This document shows, one piece after another, positions 21,947-34,615 of a stretch of DNA of 64,000 nucleotides. Source of the DNA: Bromus sterilis (lineage: Eukaryota; Streptophyta; Magnoliopsida; Poales; Poaceae); contig OX465597.1 of the NCBI GenBank assembly GCA_950022295.1, forward strand, positions 380,649,016 to 380,713,015, written 5' to 3'. The position numbers and the translations under genes are program-made. Position 1 is the first letter of the stretch, and each line of letters starts with the position of its first letter. The notes beneath the pieces were generated by a model that ran no database searches, was not told the origin of the DNA, and saw only the letters and a list, made by a program, of their open reading frames with translations.

Positions 21947-24754
21947 AATTCCTGCTCGTCCTCGAGTAGGTAAATGATAATAAACATAATTTCTGTGGTG
22001 ACATGCTAGAAACCATATAAGGACTTTGAAAACTAAAGCAATCAAGGTATGTAATTCAATTCAAGTCATAACATGCAAGAGTCTATATTAGCATTGAAAC
22101 AAGCAACGAAAGAATCATTAGGTGCAAGAACTCTCGCTGTCCATGACTCGAATGTCTCCAGATGGTGTTTGCGTGCAAGAAGGGGATAGGGAATACGAGA
22201 AAAAGTATTTTTTTGTTGAGAACTCAATCTACTAAAGTTTCAAAATTGGTCTTCTTTGGAATCTTATCTTGACTCGTCCCCAGACCACTAGCCAGGTACA
22301 AGTCAATTTGATCCACTCCTTTTCGATATTTTGAGCACTCATGCAATGGATGAGCGTAAGCACGAGAGTTGACACTTAGGATGGCTAAGAGATAAGTATG
22401 TTGGATAAGGAAGACAAAAAGGGTGAGAAAGGCTCACATCAATGAGGACAATCATAGGCGATTGAAGGCCAAATGATAGATATGATGTGAGGAATAGGGA
22501 TTGCCATGCACCGGATGCACATATGAGCTGAAAATCTCTCCAATGGAACTAGTGGGGGTGCATCTAACTTGCTCTCTCATGAAGACCTAGAGCTCTTTTG
22601 AGGAGGCTCATCCTTGGAATATGCAAGCCAAGTTCTATAGTGTGAAGGTCCCCACATAGCTATATGCATGAATGATCATCTCTATGGAGTACAAGGATAA
22701 GAGGGAGTACTAGTGTGGATCTTTCAAAAGGATAGTAGTGTTTCCCCTTTCTCTCTTTTTATTTATTTTTTTATTTTTTCTCTACTTTTTTATTTTTTGG
22801 TGCCCTCAATGGCTCTTTCTATTTAACTCTCATTTCTCCTCTTTGGGATCTTTTATTTTTTCCACTTAGGGATCTTTTCCTCACTTAAGGGCAACACTCT
22901 AATTTACAAGAGGGTATAGAAGATCTTTCACACTTTACAAGGTACTCAAATCATAAAGAAGATGTAGCTATCATGATGTATGCCGCTGCCAGTGTAGCAG
23001 GAACATGTATGACATGAAGATCAAGTCATGAAGAGGTGGATGTTTCATGGCAATATATCTCGGAAAGGCTATGGAAATGCCTTGATAGGTAGGTATGGTG
23101 GCTGTTTTGAGGAAGGATATAGGCAGGTTTATGATGACAGAACGTATCATGCCAAGGTTTTGGATGTACCGGCGAAGGTGGACGCCAACTCTTGGAGTGA
23201 GAAGGAGGCAATGCACGGCACAGGAAAGGCTAGCAAATATGAGGAGGTGGAAGTGTCAACTTTCAATACTTACATTAGTCCGAAGAACTCATGCACTTAT
23301 TATCGGTAACTCTCAATCTAATAAGGAGGTTCACAAAGAGACAAGTACCCCGAGGAGGAGTGTATGGGGGTTTGGTATCCTTGCGCATCCTCGACTCATG
23401 GTACGTGAGTGTACTCTAATATCCGATCCCTCCAAAGAGTAGTGATCCATCTAGTAGCTAGAGTTCTCAACTAGTTTTGTAGGTTTTGAAAATAAACATA
23501 GATTGCCCAAAATACGACACCTATCACTAATAGGCTAGAGCTCTTGACACCAAAAGTTCGAACATTACTCACATAAATACCTCAAAACTATTGCAAGTTA
23601 CTACTAGAACTAAATAGCAACTCAATCACCTACTTCTCAAAAGAAGACACAACTCAGTGCAACAACAACTCTCTTAACAAGATAAACATGAAAACTAAAG
23701 AGAGTTCCAGCAACAAACTAAACAAAAGCCAAGGCTCTTGCTAAACACAAACTAAGACTAAAACTAGACATGGCATTAGCTACGAAAAGATAAAGAACAC
23801 ACAACAGCAAAAAGATAGGCATGAAAAATTCTATGATGTGTTCTAGATTTGGAAATTGGAGCGTGTTTCTCTCCCACACAGAACAAGAAGGGATCTAACT
23901 TGTTATGAACAGCAAGCAAAGATAAAGAAAACTAAAAATAAAACCTAAGAGCGAGACGCTCCAAGCATAGCACATAATGCATGAACTGATAAAAATATAG
24001 TGAGACGAAGGACGAACTGATGATTTTTGATGGAGAAGGGGATGCACGAGGGCATCCCCAAGCTTAGACACTTGAGTCTCCTTGAATATTTATTGGGGAT
24101 GCATGGGGGAATCCCCAAGCTTGAGCTCTTTACACTGCTGGATCTTCTTTCATCATCTTCCATCGAACACTTGAAAACTCCCTTCATACATAACTCATCA
24201 TAAGCTGATTAGAGAGGTTAGTACCCTTAATAGAATAAATTTTCCCCACTGGATATAAAGATATTATTTAATAGCTACTGTTTCTCAAGATTTCCAAAAG
24301 GTTTTCGCAAAGAAAAAGCAAGCTTAAGGTTTGCAAAAGTAAGGAGAGATAAAACGTGGCAGAATCTGTGAAAAACAGGACAGCAGGTAGTAGAGAATTT
24401 TTTAGGGGCACTAATGCAACTCAAATAAAAAAACTCAGAACATATGAAAGTTCCGTGATTGTATAGAGCACGCTGTGTAAAAAAATCAGCTCAAAAAGAT
24501 GAACTGGTGATTTATTCCGATTTTTTCCGTCACGAACAAAGAATCTGTTTTCTGGACAGCATGTCACAACTTTCACTTCCCTTGTCATATGAGGCTATAA
24601 CTTGGCACAAAGCTTGAAAATAAAGATACAATGATGTTTCTACAGTAGTAACAATCATCAAGACCACTAAAAACTGAAGTAAAAACATCTTGAGTTGCCT
24701 CCCAACAAGCGATTTCTTTTACGCATTTAAGCTAGGCATAAGGATAAAGAAGAA
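21947..24754 (-). other. 3' noncoding region of the minus-strand family X element
   Basis: About 2.8 kb without coding signal. It has a T-rich low-complexity stretch (22741-22870) and two palindromic PPT-like copies (24038-24065 and 24095-24122). A conserved block (24691-24711) sits just downstream of the protease stop. The same sequence occurs in 30745-32250 (minus) and, split, in 34616-36194 and 43837-45067 (plus). Confidence 0.7.
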
Positions 24755-25180
24755 TCAAGTTTCATCAAGAGAAAGAGAATAGCTAGCCCGTGTAACAGAC
24801 TCAAATGGTAACTTGATTTTCGTTCTAGGGAAGTGTTCCATCCCCTATTTGAGAGGGAATTGAAATTTTATATTCCCCTCTTTCATGTCAATAACACCAC
24901 CAACGGTGCGAAGAAAAGGACGTCCCAAAATAATTGGACATAAAGGTTCACACTCTATATCCGTAATAATAAAATCAACGGGAACATAGTTGTCATTGAC
25001 AATGATAAGAACATCGTCGATCTTCCCCAAAGGTTTCTTTACGGAAGAGTCGACAAGACGAACACCAAAAGAACAAGAATCAAAAGGTTTCAATTCAAAC
25101 ATATCATACATTCTTTTGGGCATGACGGAGGTACTAGCTCCAACGTCACATAAAGCATAGCAAGAGAAGTTATTTAATTT
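24755..25180 (-). pseudogene. pro: Family X aspartic protease
   Basis: On the minus strand the active site is CDVGASTSVMPKRMYDM, just before the ATG at 25123, followed by the flap region and the second motif PIILGRPFLRTVGG. This is the usual Athila-type protease, which would process Gag. It is one frame off from gag because of an indel in the A-rich stretch near 25180. A TAG at 24845-24847 interrupts the tail, and the natural end is probably the TGA at 24755-24757 after SLSLDET. No RT follows. Confidence 0.85.
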
Positions 25181-26789
25181 AATTTTTTATCATAGGGTAC
25201 CAACTATCATCTAGCTTCCTAGGTATGGAGGCTTCTATCCTAAGATTCTCCTTCTTAGCTTTGATGAGAGAATTTGTGATATGCTCCGTGAAGGCAAGAT
25301 TAAGTGTGCTAGTGTGGGGGTCGCTAGACATTTTGTGTAGCAAGCTGATAACTTCTAAGAGGGTGCAACTATCAAAATCAATATCATTACTATTAAAGGT
25401 GGTAGTAGTGTCATATAAGCTCACTTTTTTGAAACCCTCTATGTTCATAGGAGTTTCTTCTTCTACGGTTGAGGTATTAGCATCACCATTAATAGGTCCA
25501 ATGGGACTAGGAGTGCATTGGGTGCTAATAGTTTCAGTATCCTCAACAATTTGGATAGTGGCAACTGTATGGTGTGTAGGAAGGCTCTTAATTCTATCCT
25601 CTTCCTCTTTTTCTCTAGCCCATCCTTCTTTAAGTTTAGCCATCATCCTAATGTTTTCATTATTTTGTAATTGGATAGCATTAATAGGAGTTGCCTTGCT
25701 CTCCTCAAGGGGAGAGGTTCTAATTTTTAACATCTCAACATCAAGGGATAAGATGTCTACCTTCAAACAAATATTATCTAATTTAGCTATTTTTTCTTCC
25801 ACATTCTAGTTGAAGGCTTTTTGTGTAGTTATAAAGTCTCTAAGCATACTTTCTATTCCAGAAGTGGGGTTCTTGTTGCTAGGGTAAGTGTTGTTGTTCC
25901 CATAAGTGGATGGAAATGGTCTAGGATTACTAGCAAAGTTGCCCCTATAAGCATTATCATTGAAGTTGTTTCTAGTAATGAAGTTCACATCTACTTGTTC
26001 CTGAGCAACCAAAGAATTTAAAGGAACATCATGAGGATCAATAGAGGGTTGCTTGGTAAGTAGAGACATAATTAAATCAACTTTATCATTTAGGGAGGTA
26101 ATTTCCTCGACAAAATTTACCTTCCTACCTGTTGGAGCGCGTTCGGTGTGCCATTGGGAATAATTGGTCATCATCTCATCGAGAAGTTTTGTGGCAGCAC
26201 CGAGTGTAGTTGACATAAAGGTTCCTCCCGTGGCCGAATCTAACAGGTTCCGCGAGGTAAAGTTCAAGCCTGCATAAAAAGTCTGGATAACCATCTAGGT
26301 AGTCAAACCATGTGTAGGACATTTCTTAACAAGAGATGTCATACGTTCCCAATCTTGGGCAACGTGTTCATTATCCAATTGCCTAAAATTCATAATGTTA
26401 CTCCTCAATTGGATAATTTTAGCAGGTGGGTAGTACTTCCCAATAAAAGCATCTTTGCACTTATCCCAAGAATCTATGCTATTCCTAGGCAAATATTAAA
26501 ACCAGATTTTAGCTCCGTCCCTACAAGAGAAAGGAAAAAGCTCGAGCTTAACAATATCACCTACTTCTTTATACTTTTGCATATCACATAATTCAACAAA
26601 ATTATTCAAGTGTAAAGCAGCAGCATCTCCAGCACCAGAGAATTGATCTCTCATAACAAGGTTCAGTAAAGAAGGTTTAATTTCATAAGAGGTAGCTGAA
26701 GTGGCAGGTGTGGCAATAGGAGGGCAGATAAAGTCTTTGTTGTTGTGAGTGGTGAAGTCACACAACTTTGTGTTTTCAGAGGAAACCAT
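25179..26789 (-). pseudogene. gag: Family X gag with three in-frame stops
   Basis: Minus-strand frame from ATG 26789, about 135 bases after the PBS. Gag core features include DQFSGAGDAAALHLNNFVEL, KLELFPFSCRDGAKIWF, DSWDKCKDAFIGKYYPP and WERMTSLVKKCPTHGLTT, followed by VIQTFYAGL. Stops after KIWF, after GLTT (a TGG to TAG change fits) and after TQKAFN break it into four pieces, all in one frame. The C-terminal part is hydrophilic and likely disordered, with no zinc knuckle visible. The protein would form the particle shell. Confidence 0.88.
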
Positions 26790-26923
26790 AGTAGCAGCAA
26801 GGGTGGCTGATTTTTTTGTAGATTTTGATATAAGACATAAAGATAGAAACAGAAAGGTAAACTAACAAGACTAAAAAGTAAAGGTAAAAGATAGTGGGCA
26901 ACTCCCCTATCTTATCAATCGGA

Positions 26924-26941
26924 GTCCCCGGCAACGGCGCC
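26924..26941 (-). other. Primer binding site, tRNA-Asp
   Basis: Minus-strand TGGCGCCGTTGCCGGGGA, complementary to the 3' end of plant tRNA-Asp (GTC), ten bases from the LTR end. Confidence 0.9.
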
Positions 26942-26951
26942 AGAAATTTGT

Positions 26952-29900
26952 TTGATGGCGTGGAAGTGGTAATGGCTTCTCGCCCTTTGTTGGTTACCCC
27001 AAGTGGAAGGTGAGATGTAGGATAGCAGAAAATATCCCCTATGTAGAGGATAGGATTTGTCTCCCATAGGACTCCAGCAGATGATAATTAGGTGTCAGCA
27101 GCGCAACTCACGTGGACTTGCACACAATACAATTAACTTTCCTAACAACGAAGTTCAGAGAGGTTGTCAATCTCTCTGGTCTTGTTGTTTACAAAGGATC
27201 AAAAATACGGGATAATGATAATGATAGCAACTAAAAGTAAATACTGAAAAGTAAATGATCGTGTAAACAATAATGAGAATATGGACCGGGGTCCCGTGAT
27301 GTTCACTAGTGATGTCTCTCTCCCAAAATACGATAAGACTGCTATGCGAGGTAAACAAATTACAGTTGGGCAATTGACAGGATTATAAACGCACCGCAAT
27401 GCTAACTATGCTACAAAAGAAAGGAAGAGGTTCAAAAGCATGGGCAGTACGCCAAAATAAGTAGACCGAAATCCATCTACATCTGCTACTAATCATCCAC
27501 CTTGAGATATCTATCCAGAACATCTCGCTGGTATTAAGTTGCGAGCCCCACCCAAAGTGTAAACCCAAAGCAACAGACAACTGCATTAAAAAGAACTTTG
27601 CGTAAAGTAAACAATCCTTGCAACCGCGGTTACAAGCACCTTTGTTTTCCCCCTTGTGGCCACATCACATCCCCTAGACTCATGTTTCTGTCACTCAAGC
27701 GTGTCATCAGGGGGCATGTACCCACAATCGAGTATAACCTTCCCTCTTGGAGTCACTACCTACCACTTGGCCAAAGCAATAAATAGCAACGGAGAACATG
27801 CAAGAATTACTTCGGAAAAAAATACAAAAGATAAGAACCAATTATATTACTCTATCACAATCTGAACATAATCTCATAATCCATCAGATCCCATCAAACT
27901 CAGCATAGCAAAAGCATAAAGATTACATATGTGCCTCGATCATGTAGGGCAGCTCACGAGGCCTAAACCATGAAGAACAAAGAGGGGAGGAGAACATCAC
28001 ATAGCTACTGATCACGGACCCATGGTCCAAGGTAGACTACTCACGGCACATCCGAGGAGCGTCCATGGTGGAGGAGAAGCTCCCGGAGGTCGATCCTCCC
28101 TCCGGCAGGGTGCCGGGAAGGGTCCTGACGGTGTGATACGGTGAGGATAGTTCTCACTCTTCGTTGGTTACCCCAAGTGGAAGGTGAGATGTAGCGTAGC
28201 AGCAAATTTCCCTTATGTAGAGGATAGGGTTTGTCTCCCGAAGGACTCACAGAAATACAAGAAGGTGGTAAAGTGAACAATTGTGCCGTTCACAACCTAG
28301 GGTTGCTAACTTCACCTGGAACTGCACACAGATACAAATAACTTTGCTCCCAATGAGTACAGAGGAGTTGTCAATTCCTCCGGCCTTGCTGTTTACAAAG
28401 GATTAACGCAAGAGATAATAATGATAGTGATAGCAACTGGAAAGTAAAGACTGAAAGTAAACAGTAATGTGAAGATGGACCGGGGTCCTGTGATTTTCAC
28501 TAGTGATGTCTCTCTCCCAAAAGACGATAAAAGTGCTAGCGAGGTAAACAAATAACAGTTGGGCAATTGACAGGATTATGAAGGCACCGCAATGCTAACT
28601 ATGCTGCAAAGAAAGAAAGGGCTCAAAAGAAATGGGCAGTACGCCAAGGTAAGTAGACCGAAATCCATCTTCATCTTCTACGAATCATCCACCTTGAGAT
28701 ATATATCCAGAACATCTCGTTGGTGTTAAGTTGTGAATCCCACCCAAAGTGTAAATCCAAAGCAACAGACAACTGCATTAAAAGAACTTTGCGTAAAGTA
28801 AACAATCCTTGCATCCGCGGATACAAGCACCACTGTTTTATCCCTGGTGGCAACAGCACATCCCCTAGTCTCATGTTTCTGTCACTCAAGCTAGACATCA
28901 AGGGGCTGAACCCACAATCAAGCATAACGCTCCCTCTTGGAGTTGCAACAAATCACTTGGCCAAAGTAAAATACAGCAACTGAGAACATGCAAGAATTTA
29001 ATCAAGAACAAAATATAAAAGAGAAGAACCAAATATATTACTCATCACAATCTGAACATAGTCTCATAATCCATCATATCCCAACAAACTCAGCATAGCA
29101 ACGGCAGAAAGTTACAAAGGTGCCTCGATCATGTGAGGCATCTCACGAGGTCTCGAAAGTGGAGGCACAAAGAGGGGATAGGAACATCACATAGCTACTG
29201 GTCACGGACCCATGGTCCAAGGGGAACTACTCATGGTACATACGGGAGGTGTCCATGGCTATGGATGGTCTCCCGGAGGGGGTAGCTTCTCCCGGCAGGG
29301 TGCCAGAGCAGCTTCTCCAGGCAGCCCTGATCTTGAAGCGGCGGCGGTGGCGGTATAGAGGCGAGATCGCGGAAAATAGAACGATCTTAGGGGTTTCCAC
29401 CCTGAGGGCTAAATATAGGCGGAGGGGGGCATCGAGGGGACCCATAGGGCAGCCAGGAGGCCCCCTGGCGCAGCCTAGGGTGGGGCCGCGCCAGAGACCC
29501 TTCTGGAGTCCCTGTGGTGGCCCCCCTCCGCTGCCTTGGTGATCCCGGAAGCTTCCGGGTCGCTGATTTTTTATCTGATTTTTCCGGAATTTTTGGAGCA
29601 CTTTTAATGGCCGTAAAAACCTGAAATACAAAAACAGCAGAAAACAGAAACTGGCAGCTGGGTGCACTGGGTTAATAGATTAGTCCAAACATGGCAAAGT
29701 CAAACAAAACATGCATGGAGCAAGCAGAAATTATAGATACGTTTGGGACGTATCACGGTGCTCCCGATCTTGGAAGCGCGGCGGCGGCGGAACAGAGGAG
29801 AGTTTGCGAAATAGGGTTCTGTCCTCGGAGTTTACCCATGACGGAGAATAAATAGGCAAAGGGGGGCAGCCAGGGGGGCCACCATGGGCCCAGGCGGCCT

Positions 29901-30182
29901 CCTGGCGCAGCTAGGGGCCTGGCCCTCTGGTCCCACTTTGGCGATCTGGAAGGCTCCGTTGCGCTGAATTTTTATCCGATTTTCCCGAATTTTTGGAGCA
30001 TTTTTAATATGGGGGAAACCTGGAATAGAAAAACAGCAGAAAATAGGAACTGGCACTGGGGTGCACTGAGTTAGTAGGTTAGTCCAAAAATGATCAAAAG
30101 TGTATGAAAGTGTATCTAGATCATAGCAATATCACACATGGATGGAGCGAGCAGAACTTATCGGTACGTTTGAGACGTATCA
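26952..30182 (-). repeat. 5' LTR of the minus-strand family X element, interrupted by a solo LTR
   Basis: On the minus strand it starts TGATACGTCTCAAACG at 30182 and ends CCATCA at 26952. The LTR pieces 29761-30182 and 26952-28133 sum to about 1.6 kb, the usual family length. A solo LTR with its own TSD (CGGTG) splits it at 28134-29755. Confidence 0.88.
28134..29755 (-). mobile_element. Solo LTR (1622 bp) inserted in a family X LTR, TSD CGGTG
   Basis: On the minus strand it starts TGATACGTCCCAAACG at 29755 and ends ACCGTATCA at 28134, flanked by CGGTG at 28129-28133 and 29756-29760. It is related to family X but of a TCCC subgroup (as at 48098 and 61516). Intact TSDs around a single LTR mean that the internal part was lost by LTR-LTR recombination. 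Confidence 0.9.
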
Positions 30183-30520
30183 CTAGCCCACTCACCGACG
30201 TAGGAGTCCGCGACCAACATGTAAGTCGAGACTTGGCGTTCAAGCCGAAGCTAGTTTAGGAAATCATCCTTGTAACCTGAGATGGACTCCCCGAGACCCA
30301 GCTTAGTATATAAAGCTGGGAGGGGTGACAGCTCAGGACATCCAATCTACAATCGACACCTCCGGTCTTGAGCGAACTCGCCTTGACCTCCATTGTAATC
30401 GCCCCCCACATAATACAATTGAGCAGGAAGTGCTTCTCCTGTTAGCCGACGAGTATCACCAACCTGTTCCTTCTCTACGATCTAACCCAGGGTCCCTGAC
30501 CATGGGATTTGCCAAGGCTT
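30183..30520. other. Orphan fragment with TATA box, probably from another LTR
   Basis: About 340 bases unrelated to the flanking family X sequences. AGTATATAAAGCTGGGAGGGG (about 30305-30325) looks like an LTR promoter followed by a transcribed leader. There is no LTR end, PBS or coding sequence to identify the family. Confidence 0.4.
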
Positions 30521-32250
30521 ATCCTCGTCAACCGCGGTTACAAACACCATGGTTTTCCCCCTTGTGGAAACATCACATCCCCTAGACTTATGTTTCTATC
30601 ACTCAAGCGTGTCATCGGGGGGCATGAACCCACAACCGAGCATAACGTTCCCTCTTGGAGTCACTACCTACTACTTGGACAAAGCAATAAACAACAACGG
30701 AGAACATGCAAGAATTACTTAGTAACAAAAATATAAAAATAAGAACCAATTCTCGGAGTGAGAAGAAGGCAATGCACGGTACCGAAGAGGCTAGCAAATA
30801 TGAGGAGGTGGAAGTGTCAACTTTCAATACTTACATTAGTCCGAAGAACTCATGCACTTATTATCGGTAACTCTCAATCTAATGAGGAGGTTCACAAAGA
30901 GACAAGTACCCCGAGGAGGAGTATATCGGGGTTTGGTTATCCTTGCGCATCCTCGACTCATGGTACGTGAGTGTACTCTAATATCCGATCCTTCAAAAGA
31001 TTAGCGATCCATCTAGTAGCTAGAGTTCTCAACTAGTTTTGTAGGTTTTGAAAATAAAAATGGATTTCCCAAAATACGACACCTATCACTGATAGGCTAG
31101 AGCTCTTGACACGAAAAGTTCAAACATCATTCACAACAATACCTCAAAACTATTGCAAGTTACAACTAAAATTAAATAGCAACCTCAATTACCTACTTTC
31201 AAGACAAGACGCAACTCAGTGCAACAACCAACTCTATTAACAAGATAAACATGAAAACTAAAGAGAGTTCCAGCACCAAAATAAACAAAATCCAAGGCTC
31301 TTTCTAAAGACAAACTAAGACTAAAACTAAACATGTCAGTAGCTACGAAAAGATAAAGAACAGATAACAGTAAAAAGATAGGCATGAAAAATCCTATGAT
31401 GTGTTCTAGATTGGAGTGGAGCGTGTTTCTCTCCCACACAAAGTAAGCTGGGGTCTAACTTGTTATGAAAAGCAAGCAAAGCTAAAGAAAACTAAAAAGT
31501 AAACCTAAGAGCGAGACGCTACAAGCATAGCACATAACGCATGAAGTGATAAAAATATAGTGAGACGAAGGACAAACTGATGATTTTTGATGGAGAAGGG
31601 GATGCACGGGGGCATCCCCAAGCTTAGACGCTTGAGTCTCCTTGAATATTTATTGGGTATGCATGGGGGCATCCCCAAGCTTGAGCGCTTCACACTCCCG
31701 GATCTTCTTTCATCATCTTACATCGCACACTTGAAAACTCTCTTAATACATAACTCATCATATGCTGATTAGAGAGGTTAGTACCCTTAATAAAATAATT
31801 TTTTCCCCACTGGATATAAAGATATCCTTGAAGAGATAATGTTTCACAAGATTTCAAAAAGGTTTTTGCAAAGGAAAAGCAAGCTTAAGGTTTGCAAAAG
31901 TAAGGAGAGATAAAACGTGGCATAATCTTTGAAAAAAAGAACAACATGTAGTCGAGAATTTTTTCGGGGCACTTCCGCAACTAATCAAAAAACTTAGAAC
32001 ATACGAAAGTTTCAAAATTGTATAGAGCACTCTGTGTAAAAAAATTCAGCTAAAAAGATGAACTGGTGATTTGTTCCGATTTTTTCCGTCAAGTAGACAT
32101 AATCTATTTTCTGGACAGCATGTCACAACTTTTGCTTCCCTTATCATATGAGGCTAAACTTGGTACAAAGCTTGAAAATAAAGATACAATGATGTTTCTA
32201 AAATAGTAACAATCATCAAGACCACTAAAAATAGAAGTAAAAACATCTTG
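30521..32250 (-). mobile_element. Second minus-strand family X element, 3' part with internal deletion
   Basis: 30521-30744 matches the middle of a family X LTR (minus strand). At about 30745 it jumps into the 3' noncoding region, matching 23190-24700, with CCAA shared at the junction. The segment between (LTR start, PPT and distal 3' region) is lost. It continues to ACATCTTG at 32250, where the plus-strand element is inserted; the rest follows at 46754. PPT-like palindromes are at 31598-31625 and 31655-31682. Confidence 0.8.
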
Positions 32251-32257
32251 GGGATGT
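32251..32257 (+). other. Polypurine-tract bases left outside the LTR
   Basis: GGGATGT, together with CTTG (32247-32250) shared with the host sequence, equals the last 11 bases of the family PPT (AAGCTTGGGGATGT) directly before an LTR that is followed by a PBS. A normal left end would show host sequence here. Confidence 0.75.
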
Positions 32258-33599
32258 TGATACGTCTCAAACGTATCGATAATTTCTGCTCGCTCCATGC
32301 ATGTTTTGTGTGATATTGCTATGATCTAGATACACTTTCATATAATTTTGATCATATTTGGACTAAGCTACTAACTCAGTGCACCCCAGTGCCAGTTTAT
32401 ATTTTCTGCTGTTTTTCTATTCCAAGTTTCCCCCATATTAAAAGTGCTCCAAAAAATCGGGAAAATCAGATAGAAATTAGCGTAACGGAGTCTTCCAGAA
32501 GCACCCAAGTGGGGCCAGAGGGCCACCACGAGGGGCCCAGGCGGCCACCTGGCGCGGCCAGGGGCCTGGCCGCACCGGGGGGGGCGCCTGAACCCCTGGT
32601 GGCCCCCCTGGCTGCCCCCCTTCGCCTATTTATCTCCGTGACGGGGAAACTCCGAAGACAGAACCCTATTTCGCAAACTCGCCTCTGTTCCGCCGCCGCG
32701 CTTCCAAGATCGGGTGCACCGTCAGGACCATTCCCGACACCTTGTCGGAGGGAGGATCGACCTCCGGGAGCTTCTCCTCCACCATGGACGCTCCTCGGAT
32801 GTGCCGTGAGTAGTCTACCTTGGACCATGGGTTCGTGATCAGTAGCAATGTGATGTTCTCCTCCCCTCTTTGTTCTTCATGGTTTCGACCTCGTGAGATG
32901 CCCTACATGATCGAGGCACATACACAAAGTTTTTTTAATGCAGTTGTCTGTTGCTTTGGGTTTACACTTTGGGTGAGACTCGCAACTTAATACCAGCGAG
33001 ATGTTCTGGATAGATATCTCAAGGTGGATGATTAGTTGTAGATGTAGATGATTTCGGTCTACTTACTTTGGCGTACTGCCCATGCTTTTGAGCCTCTTCC
33101 TTTATTTTGTAGCATAGTTAGCATTGCGGTGCTTTTATAATCCTGTCAATTGCCCATCTGTAATTTGTTTACCTCGCATAGCAGTTTTATCGTCTTTTGG
33201 GAGAGAGACATCACTAGTGAACATCATGGGACCCCGGTCCATATTCTCATCATTGTTTACAAGCCTATTTCCTTTTCAGTATTTACTTTCAGTTTCTATC
33301 ATTATCATTATCCTGTGTTTTTGATCCTTTGTAAACAACAAGACCGGAGAGATTGACAACCTCTCTGAACTTCGTTGGGAGCAAAGTTAATTGTATTGTG
33401 TGCAGGTCCAGGACAAGGAAGCAACGTTTGTCGTAAACGGTGCCATTGTGTTTTTGCCACCTAATTATCATCTGCCGGAGTCCTACGGGAGACAAACCCT
33501 ATCCTCTACACAGAGGAAATTTGCTGCTATCCTACACCTTACCTTCCACTTGGGGTAACCAACGAAGGGCGAGAAACCATTACCACTTCCACGCCATCA
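32258..33599 (+). repeat. 5' LTR of the plus-strand family X element (1342 bp, internal deletion)
   Basis: Starts TGATACGTCTCAAACG and ends CACGCCATCA. Compared with the 3' LTR it lacks about 345 bases, at the join near 32932 (GGCACATA to CACAAAG). GC-rich hairpin near 32520-32600. Confidence 0.92.
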
Positions 33600-33609
33600 A
33601 GCAAATTTG

Positions 33610-33627
33610 TGGCGCCGTTGCCGGGGA
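33610..33627 (+). other. Primer binding site, tRNA-Asp
   Basis: TGGCGCCGTTGCCGGGGA, exact complement of the plant tRNA-Asp 3' end. Confidence 0.93.
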
Positions 33628-33774
33628 CTCCTAGTGATAAGATAGGGAAGTTGCACACTATCCTTTACCTTTATTTTTAGTCTTGTATGTTTACCTTTCT
33701 GTTTTTATGTTTGTGTCTTATATCAAAAATCACAAAAAAAAATTATCTTGCTGTTAGTAGTCCTCCTTGTTTAG

Positions 33775-34615
33775 ATGAACAAGTTAGGACTTGGTGCCTT
33801 GCGGGAAATAGAAGTTCTCGATTTCCATCAAAGGGATGGAGAAAATATGAAGAAGGCATGGGACAAAAATTTTGAAGCATACAAAAGAATTATGCCTTGG
33901 ATACCTATAAAAATTGTGCTCATGAATTTTTACCATGGTCTTTTTAAGTGGTGTAAACACTCTCTTGGTATTATAGCTGAAGGAGACTTTTTAGAGTGTG
34001 ATGAAGCTAGAGCTCTTGATATTTTGCATAATCTGTCTAGTTATTTTGTTTATGACCGTAGTATTGATACTGATATAGATAGACTTGCCACTATTGAAAA
34101 GAGGATGGATGCTCTAGACTTGAGGAATGTAGAAGAACTTAAGCCCAACAAGAAAGCGATGTTGGAGATAGATGATGATTGGGAGCCCTTTGTTAGGATT
34201 AGCATCTCTAACCAGGACTTCCTTGATTTTTGTGATATTGGATCCATAGTTTCTACCATGTCAAAAATAGTTTATGATTCTTTGAAACTAGATATGGATA
34301 AAATTATCATATTATCATGAACATACTAATGGAGATATTTCAGAGGTTAAAGGAAAGGTAAAAGGAGTTCAAGTTGCATTCCTTCGTAGGATTGCTCCAA
34401 TGGACTTCTTCATCGTGGAGCCAAATCAAAGAAATATTATGCTTGGAAGGAATTTCCTTCGAGCTATGAGAGGCTTCATTGATATTGGTAATGGGTTCAT
34501 ACGCTTATGCGGGAAGACGAAAGGTAAGTACCTCTTTCCTAGGAAGAAGAACAATGAGCTTATCGAAAATCAATTTGAAGGTTTTTATGATTCCGATGAT
34601 CTTGGAGACCTTTGA
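33775..34615 (+). pseudogene. gag-pro: Family X gag (C-terminal part) and protease, divergent and frameshifted
   Basis: Frame 1 (33775-34320) begins in mid-Gag: VLMNFYHGLFKWCKHSLGII corresponds to the FYAGL region of other Athila-type Gags, so the N-terminal half is missing. It runs into a protease active-site-like CDIGSIVSTMSKIVYDSL. A frameshift near 34305 moves the rest to frame 2, which has the second protease motif NIMLGRNFLRAMRGFIDIG, and stops at TGA 34613-34615. The protein is clearly different from the gag-pro at 24755-26789, although the LTRs and 3' regions are of the same family. No RT follows. Confidence 0.78.

Larger units (their letters stand above)
21426..30182 (-). mobile_element. 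Non-autonomous Athila-like element (family X), minus strand
   Basis: Read on the minus strand: 5' LTR (30182 to 26952, interrupted by a solo LTR), tRNA-Asp PBS, gag, protease, 2.8 kb of noncoding sequence, PPT, and 3' LTR (21932 down to 21426, the rest off-window). There is no trace of RT, RNase H or integrase between protease and PPT, and a plus-strand relative at 32258-46753 has the same short architecture. That suggests a family that moves with enzymes supplied by autonomous Athila elements, rather than a chance deletion. Confidence 0.82.

Noticed and set aside
32258..33599. LTR with PPT on the left and PBS on the right, read as the shared LTR of two tandem elements
   Set aside because: Only 11 PPT bases precede it, 4 of them shared with the host sequence, and the host element continues on the far side of the 3' LTR. 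Insertion with a mis-processed end explains it better, though it is kept as a finding.
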